Positions 21,502 through 22,981 of a stretch of 22,981 bases of DNA are shown here, piece by piece. Location: NCBI GenBank assembly GCA_903813345.2, contig CAIIXF020000329.1, positions 1 to 22,981 on the forward strand. The letters are read 5' to 3'. The position numbers and the translations under genes are program-made. The DNA is from Owenia fusiformis (lineage: Eukaryota; Annelida; Polychaeta; Sabellida; Oweniidae). Position 1 is the first letter of the stretch. Each line of letters opens with the position of its first letter. Under the pieces are notes generated by a model. It had not been told where the DNA came from. It did no database searches and saw nothing but the letters and a program-made list of their open reading frames with translations.

Positions 21502-21721
21502 ATTTATTAAGAAGAACAAAAATGTATTTGAAAATGATAGCATACCATTTTTGGCAACATTATTTAACTTGTTTTTGTAGTTATCAAAAATGGTGATGTG
21601 CAAAAAAATTGGATCATCTCCATCAGATATCGGAAAGAAGGGGCATGAGTACATGCAACGGGTGATATCATTAGGTGATAAACAGATGCTATCACCCAAG
21701 TTACATGCCTTGGAATATCTA
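9291..21721 (+). CDS. Plavaka-type (CACTA/EnSpm, CMC) transposase-like gene, 13 exons, 3' end beyond the window
   Basis: Thirteen exons with GT-AG borders join in matching phases to about 494 codons without a stop. In order: a C2H2 finger; an acidic stretch (EEEDTDDDDD); a WPF motif followed by a helical segment containing VPSLRSLKNF; the first RNase H strand with FIDDMSTNKSRRW; a cysteine knuckle CSHKGAASNYPCPKCK; a QFDPH...LHLLKLGLIKQL block; KYIGSRQGKDF; and LSPKLHALEYL. The same order is known from fungal Plavaka transposases (WPF/FLLL, VPS, FLDDTSGN-K-W, CSH-G-N-C-C, DPH-LH-LLG-K, KY-GS--GK-F, K-H-L-HL). This comparison is from memory, not a search. The role would be DNA binding and cut-and-paste transposition, or a host function if domesticated. 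The third acidic residue should lie past the window. The first exon junction is uncertain, and a LINE sits in intron 12. Family assignment is likely; activity is unknown. Confidence 0.72.
9819..9899 (+). CDS. Plus gene exon 2 (start ambiguous)
   Basis: The 27 codons ending ...DQLDNSGD before donor GTATGT are in phase 0 with exon 3. The strongest acceptor (TTTATTTCAG, ends 9798) gives stops in all frames leading to this frame. Either the weaker acceptor ACCTAG at 9818 is used, or translation starts at ATG 9831, which has A at -3 and G at +4. In the second case the zinc-finger exon would not be joined in frame. Confidence 0.5.
9934..10112 (+). mobile_element. Short Helitron-like element with both ends (copy 3)
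   Basis: It begins A|TCCCACAGAACAAAAGTTC and ends GCTGTTTTCTAG|T. The hairpin GCTACTCCCTTGAGTTGC (ACTC/GAGT core with outer GC/GC pairs) sits just before the terminal CTAG. It is 179 bp long and lacks the tandem array. It lies in intron 2 of the plus gene. Confidence 0.65.
10153..10253. repeat. Long foldback hairpin, possible MITE
   Basis: Two 49-nt arms (10153-10201 and 10205-10253) are complementary at 42 positions and separated by only GAA. Both arms begin with AATAACGTCATTT from the outside. The centre is GGGCC-GAA-GGCCC. Confidence 0.85.
10421..10530 (+). mobile_element. Degraded Helitron-like 5' end (copy 4)
   Basis: A|TCAAGTCAAATGAAGTTTGG, then ATATAGAGAAAGG and CATCCATCCGTCC, follow copy 1 with substitutions, ending in CGCAGCCATTTTG. 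No 3' end was seen before exon 3. Confidence 0.45.
10606..10720 (+). CDS. Plus gene exon 3: acidic segment
   Basis: Acceptor CTTTACTTTCAG and donor G|GTGTGT enclose 38 codons plus 1 nt. The peptide is strongly acidic (EEFVSDDESFGEEEDTDDDD and on) and probably disordered. Reading through the donor gives a stop two codons on, so the phase-1 exit into exon 4 is supported. Confidence 0.65.
10721..11677. other. Intron 3 of the plus gene
   Basis: Mostly AT-rich and unrecognised. ACAGTGAAACCT at 10814 resembles the terminal repeat of the TA MITE at 12740, but no matching right end was found, so it is at most a fragment. Confidence 0.35.
11678..11772 (+). CDS. Plus gene exon 4: WPF motif segment
   Basis: Acceptor TTGTTTTAG and donor ATT|GTAAGT, phase 1 in and phase 0 out. 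It encodes DFWPFPSEGFLLLICLMNS, which matches the 'W-PF-s---FLLL' opening of the conserved Plavaka region. Confidence 0.72.
12010..12255 (+). repeat. Two-copy direct repeat in intron 4
   Basis: Two units (about 12010-12155 and 12156-12255) share TTGTCATCAAAAT, TGATTAGGTT, GGGCATGC and a CCATTTTGA box. The style resembles the internal units of the Helitron-like elements, but the sequence is a different family. Confidence 0.6.
12301..12417 (+). CDS. Plus gene exon 5: helical segment with VPS motif
   Basis: Acceptor TACATTATAG and donor CAG|GTACAA, 39 codons, phase 0 at both ends. IIQRFGGDVPSLRSLKNFK matches the family pattern of a helix followed by 'G--VPS---l'. Confidence 0.72.
12439..12455. 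repeat. Perfect hairpin AGCTCACATGGTGAGCT
   Basis: Seven-base arms with a 3-base loop, just inside intron 5. It resembles the start of a TTTTAGCTCACCTG-type repeat that I recall as common in bivalve genomes. The rest of that element is degenerate or absent here. Confidence 0.4.
12740..12885. mobile_element. 146-bp TA MITE (Tc1/mariner- or pogo-like ends)
   Basis: TACAGTAAAACCTGT (12740-12754) is inverted at ACAGGTCTCACTGTA (12871-12885) with two mismatches. The CAGT...ACTG ends lie inside TA, the usual Tc1/mariner target. Non-coding. Confidence 0.6.
13003..13099 (+). CDS. Plus gene exon 6
   Basis: Acceptor CTTCATTTCAG and donor G|GTGAGT, 32 codons plus 1 nt. GNKHFSMLDIMAISKMAVAH corresponds to the 'GN-fy--di---ia-d-anP' segment before the catalytic core in Plavaka proteins. 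Confidence 0.7.
13602..13633. repeat. Left border palindrome of the 12-bp minisatellite region
   Basis: AAATTGAAC/GTTCAATTT (13602-13621) is followed by AGACTCCAGAT (13623-13633). That 11-mer recurs at 14600 as part of a hairpin, suggesting one element spans about 13.6-14.6 kb. Confidence 0.5.
13651..14229 (+). repeat. 12-bp minisatellite (TGACCTGACTGA)n
   Basis: About 48 diverged units with variants such as TGATAACATGAC. A block starting at 13861 is repeated from 14094 (233 bp apart) with few changes, so part of the array grew by segmental duplication. It lies in intron 6. Confidence 0.9.
14600..14625. repeat. Hairpin with 11-bp arms
   Basis: AGACTCCAGAT and ATCTGGAGTCT are separated by TATC. 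The left arm is identical to 13623-13633, so the minisatellite region is bracketed by the same motif. Confidence 0.8.
14689..14790 (+). CDS. Plus gene exon 7: first catalytic strand of the RNase H fold
   Basis: Acceptor CTTGCAATTTCAG and donor G|GTACAA, phase 1 at both ends. KVFIDDMSTNKSRRWSPMG matches the family motif 'hhFhDDtSgNkSkrWn'. The Asp pair is the expected first catalytic acid. Confidence 0.75.
15040..15117 (+). repeat. Fragment of a dispersed repeat (copy a)
   Basis: TTGTTGTGGTCTC and GGTGGTGACTCTTTGCATGC are echoed at about 16825-16945. It is degenerate, with no ends defined, and lies in intron 7. Confidence 0.35.
15140..15245 (+). CDS. Plus gene exon 8
   Basis: Acceptor CAATTTCAG and donor AG|GTAAGA, phase 1 in and phase 2 out. 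SEFITVVSVSTDVEMLQIVD continues the core between the first strand and the Cys-His region. Confidence 0.7.
15716..15857 (+). CDS. Plus gene exon 9: Cys-His knuckle
   Basis: Acceptor CTGATTATAG and donor AAA|GTAAGT, phase 2 in and phase 0 out, 47 full codons. AICSHKGAASNYPCPKCK keeps the C-S-H-x-G...N-Y-x-C-x2-C pattern seen inside the catalytic domain of Plavaka-type transposases. It is one of the strongest family signatures here. Confidence 0.77.
15931..16335 (-). mobile_element. Inverted Helitron-like element, 5'-truncated (copy 5)
   Basis: Read on the minus strand it ends GCTGTTTTTCTAG|T, preceded by the hairpin GCTACTCGTGGAGTTGC. About three internal units follow inwards (GAGTTATCAAAGAT, CATCTTGAAAATTC and TGGCAGCCATTTTG on the plus strand). 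No TCCC 5' end was found. It lies in intron 9, 73 nt after the exon 9 donor. Confidence 0.6.
16480..16616 (+). CDS. Plus gene exon 10
   Basis: Acceptor TTATTTTTAG and donor AA|GTAAGG, phase 0 in and phase 2 out. A lysine-rich stretch is followed by ENPLFNHQFDPH. The Asp of 'DPH' is the candidate second catalytic acid. Confidence 0.7.
16617..17319. other. Intron 10 with dispersed repeat copy b
   Basis: About 16790-16945 holds the GCCAGCACCAAAAAGTGGTC hairpin-like start and a GGTGGTGACATTTTTGCATG segment shared with 15040-15117. GGTTGGTGTT motifs recur near 16690 and 16860. No exon signal was found. Confidence 0.35.
17320..17500 (+). CDS. Plus gene exon 11
   Basis: Acceptor TATATTGCAG and donor TTT|GTAAGT, 1 nt plus 60 codons. 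It reads VPYGSLHLLKLGLIKQL and ends GRKFLKYIGSRQGKDF. These match the 'tPvE-LH--LLG--K' and 'grnl-kYaGS-iGkdF' blocks of Plavaka. Confidence 0.75.
17756..17833 (+). CDS. Plus gene exon 12
   Basis: Acceptor TATATTTTCAG and donor GAA|GTAAGT, 26 codons, phase 0. QIAPLIALFTGLPTAILKA is the hydrophobic helix that follows the GKDF block in the family. The next intron carries the LINE. Confidence 0.7.
18004..18013 (+). repeat. Left target-site duplication of the LINE
   Basis: ACATTTATTA here is repeated at 21500-21509 immediately after the poly(A) tail. Confidence 0.8.
18014..20822 (+). CDS. LINE ORF2: endonuclease and reverse transcriptase, 5'-truncated, ends in a premature TAA
   Basis: The frame is already open at the LINE's left edge, with no ATG there; 18042 is TTG. 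Numbering residues from 18042: the APE endonuclease shows ISVCEAG, LINGDFNARS (about 124-130) and GGSDHSTI (about 195). The reverse transcriptase shows TNYRPVTLLSN, FLDLESAFDKV (about 567), SGVPQGSILGP (about 628), the YADD active site (about 658) and HLGVIL (about 737). These copy RNA into DNA at a nicked target. The N-terminal endonuclease strand with the conserved Asn is absent, so this copy cannot encode a complete enzyme. It ends at TAA 20820-20822. Confidence 0.88.
20823..21230 (+). CDS. LINE ORF2 C-terminal part after the in-frame stop
   Basis: It is in the same frame as the upstream ORF and open to TAG-type termination at 21230. It contains the zinc-knuckle-like CPCGHAQQTKSHLLLYC (C-x-C-x7-H-x4-C pattern), usual at the C-terminus of ORF2 in many APE-type LINEs. 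A single nonsense change separates it from the reverse transcriptase part. Confidence 0.75.
   Translation, partial: RYKKTKYNPNPRSVLTTKLNLNRSIEIKLNRLRADLALKSDFFRHNFNNYPDPSCPCGHAQQTKSHLLLYCPLSTGTRSIFTQKLQELQNFNFREFASLNSVDKVHTILFGDHKFSDKCNADIMNLTANFVDSII
21231..21466 (+). other. LINE 3' UTR with polyadenylation signal
   Basis: It holds an interrupted CATCATC stretch (21247-21283) and AATAAA at 21451-21456, 10 nt before the A run. Confidence 0.7.
21500..21509 (+). repeat. Right target-site duplication of the LINE
   Basis: ACATTTATTA follows the A34 tail. The first A may belong to either. Confidence 0.8.
21581..21721 (+). CDS. Plus gene exon 13
   Basis: Acceptor TTGTTTTTGTAG and donor CTA|GTGAGT, 47 codons, phase 0 at both ends. 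It ends MLSPKLHALEYL, matching the 'K-H-L-Hl' element before the last catalytic acid. The gene must continue beyond this exon. Confidence 0.68.
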
Positions 21722-22304
21722 GTGAGTATACATAAAGTATGGAATTCAAAATAATTCTAATGTATATACTCTAAGAGCGAGGAGGAAAATTCTTAATAAA
21801 TGGAGTATAGTTGGTTTGGCAGCATTTTCAGTTAGAAGGAAGTCTTGGATGAAAATTCTACTAAGGTGATAGCTTCACAGAGTGGTACATAATTCTTTTT
21901 ATTCAGGGATTAGCCCCCCACCCCCCAAAAAGACCCCACCCAGGGAAAATATTTTTTTCATTCTCAATAACTTTAGATATCTTGATGTTTGTAAGTTACA
22001 TACATAGACATTATATATATGAATCATTTGCATAATAAATAATGCCAGTCACTCCTACAGAATTTGAATAATAGTACAAAGTATGTACCCCAGGGGGCAA
22101 ATTCGTGACCCATTTTCTTACTTTTTAGAGCCTCACTTTTGATTCAGACACTGGAAGACATTGGAAAAATTCATGTGAAGTGCTCAGTAGCAGGGCTATA
22201 ATCCCTGAAAGGTTCAAACTAATTGAATCAGTAGGAGCCGGGAAAAAAATTGTTGATTTTTTGAAAATTTTGACATTTTTGAGAGGGGTGATTTTGGGTA
22301 TGAC
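21722..22304. other. Start of intron 13, with one weak exon candidate
   Basis: The stretch after acceptor CCATTTTCTTACTTTTTAG (ends 22128) is open in the phase needed after exon 13 and reads SLTFDSDTGRHWKNSCEVL. It does not match what the family should have next, and no clear donor follows. It may be intronic repeat sequence. Confidence 0.25.
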
Positions 22305-22981
22305 TATAGCTGATGCCTATGGTTTCTATATCTATCCCTCTTTGATTATAAATATGGTTTTGAAGTATTGAACTAAGATGTAAAAGATAATTAAAATGGG
22401 TTTTAAGGAAGTTTAAAGTTTTAAACAAGTTCAAAATTCGAAGAATTGTAAAATATCAGGTCTGAATTTACGAATTTCAGGTAAGACCTTGGGTGAGCCT
22501 TAGATTTTTTACATCCGTCCCACTTTGATGATATTTATAGTTTTGTAGTGTGGAACTTAGATGTACAAAATAATTAAGATGGTTTTTAAGAAGGTTTAAG
22601 GGTTTTAATAAGTCCAAAATTTGAAGAATTGTACAATATCAGGTCTGAATTTGCGAACTTCAGGTAAGACCTTTGATTAGCCTTATATTTTTTACATCTG
22701 TCCCTCTTTGATGGTATGTATGGTTTTGTAGTGTGAAACTAATATGTAAAAAATAACTGAGATGGATTTGAAGAAGGTTTAAGGATTTAAATGAGTTCAA
22801 AATTTGAAGAATCGTACAATATCAGGTCTGAATTTACGAATTTAAGGTATGCCCTTGGATGACCCTTATGTTTTTTATATCTGTCCCTCTTTGATGATAT
22901 GTATGGTTTTGTAGTGTGACACTAAGATGTAAAATATAATTAAGATGAATTTTAAGAAGGTTTAAGGATTTTAACCTCTTG
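22305..22981 (+). repeat. 183-bp tandem repeat, about 3.7 copies, cut by the window end
   Basis: ATATCAGGTCTGAATTT occurs at 22453, 22636 and 22819, exactly 183 bp apart. TCCCTCTTTGAT, GGTTTTG.AGT and GAAGGTTTAAG blocks recur with the same spacing. The first unit is the most diverged. Confidence 0.9.

Noticed and set aside
22129-22371. Exon 14 of the transposase-like gene
   Set aside because: The acceptor and phase fit, but the peptide does not match the expected C-terminal region, no donor is clear, and the frame runs into the 183-bp repeat.
1-22981. CRISPR array, bacterial operon or phage features
   Set aside because: The repeats lack unique equal-length spacers, and the genes have spliceosomal introns.

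Overview
The window looks like nuclear DNA of a marine invertebrate, most likely a bivalve mollusc or another lophotrochozoan. It is AT-rich and has intron-split genes with GT-AG introns. It carries non-LTR retrotransposons, Helitron-like non-autonomous elements with internal tandem arrays, TTAA and TA MITEs, foldback elements, minisatellites, and an exon of the RecQ-like helicase family that is often multicopy in such genomes. The organism is inferred from this repeat style, not from a diagnostic gene.

Two multi-exon genes, assembled here by splice signals and codon phase, face away from each other. On the plus strand, 13 exons (9291-21721, continuing past the window) keep one phase-consistent frame of about 494 codons. 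They encode an N-terminal C2H2 finger, an acidic stretch, and an RNase H-fold transposase core that resembles the Plavaka branch of CACTA/EnSpm (CMC) transposases. On the minus strand, six exons (6937 down to 3254, continuing leftwards) encode at least 211 residues of a protein I do not recognise, with a short predicted coiled coil near its N-terminus. The roughly 2.3 kb between them holds a 30-bp minisatellite, a dead LINE 3' end, and a GC-richer patch with CCAAT, CRE and YY1-like motifs that could be a shared promoter.

Layout: 1-3250 has no intact gene, but holds a frameshifted transposase-like remnant (about 1600-1960) and one RecQ-like helicase exon with an in-frame stop (2601-2761). 3254-6937 is the minus gene, with a complete 881-bp Helitron-like element, a second 5' fragment and a 400-bp TTAA MITE in its introns. 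6938-9290 is the divergent intergenic or first-intron region. 9291-21721 is the plus gene. Its introns hold more Helitron-like copies, a foldback element, a TA MITE, a 12-bp minisatellite and a recent, 5'-truncated LINE (18014-21500) with a 10-bp target duplication and an A34 tail. 21722-22981 is the next intron, ending in a 183-bp tandem repeat cut by the window edge.

The main point of interest is the intact, intron-rich Plavaka-like transposase gene next to a divergent coiled-coil gene. It is either a domesticated transposase locus or an unusual multi-intron two-gene element. The surrounding mobile DNA has filled the introns but left every detected exon in frame.
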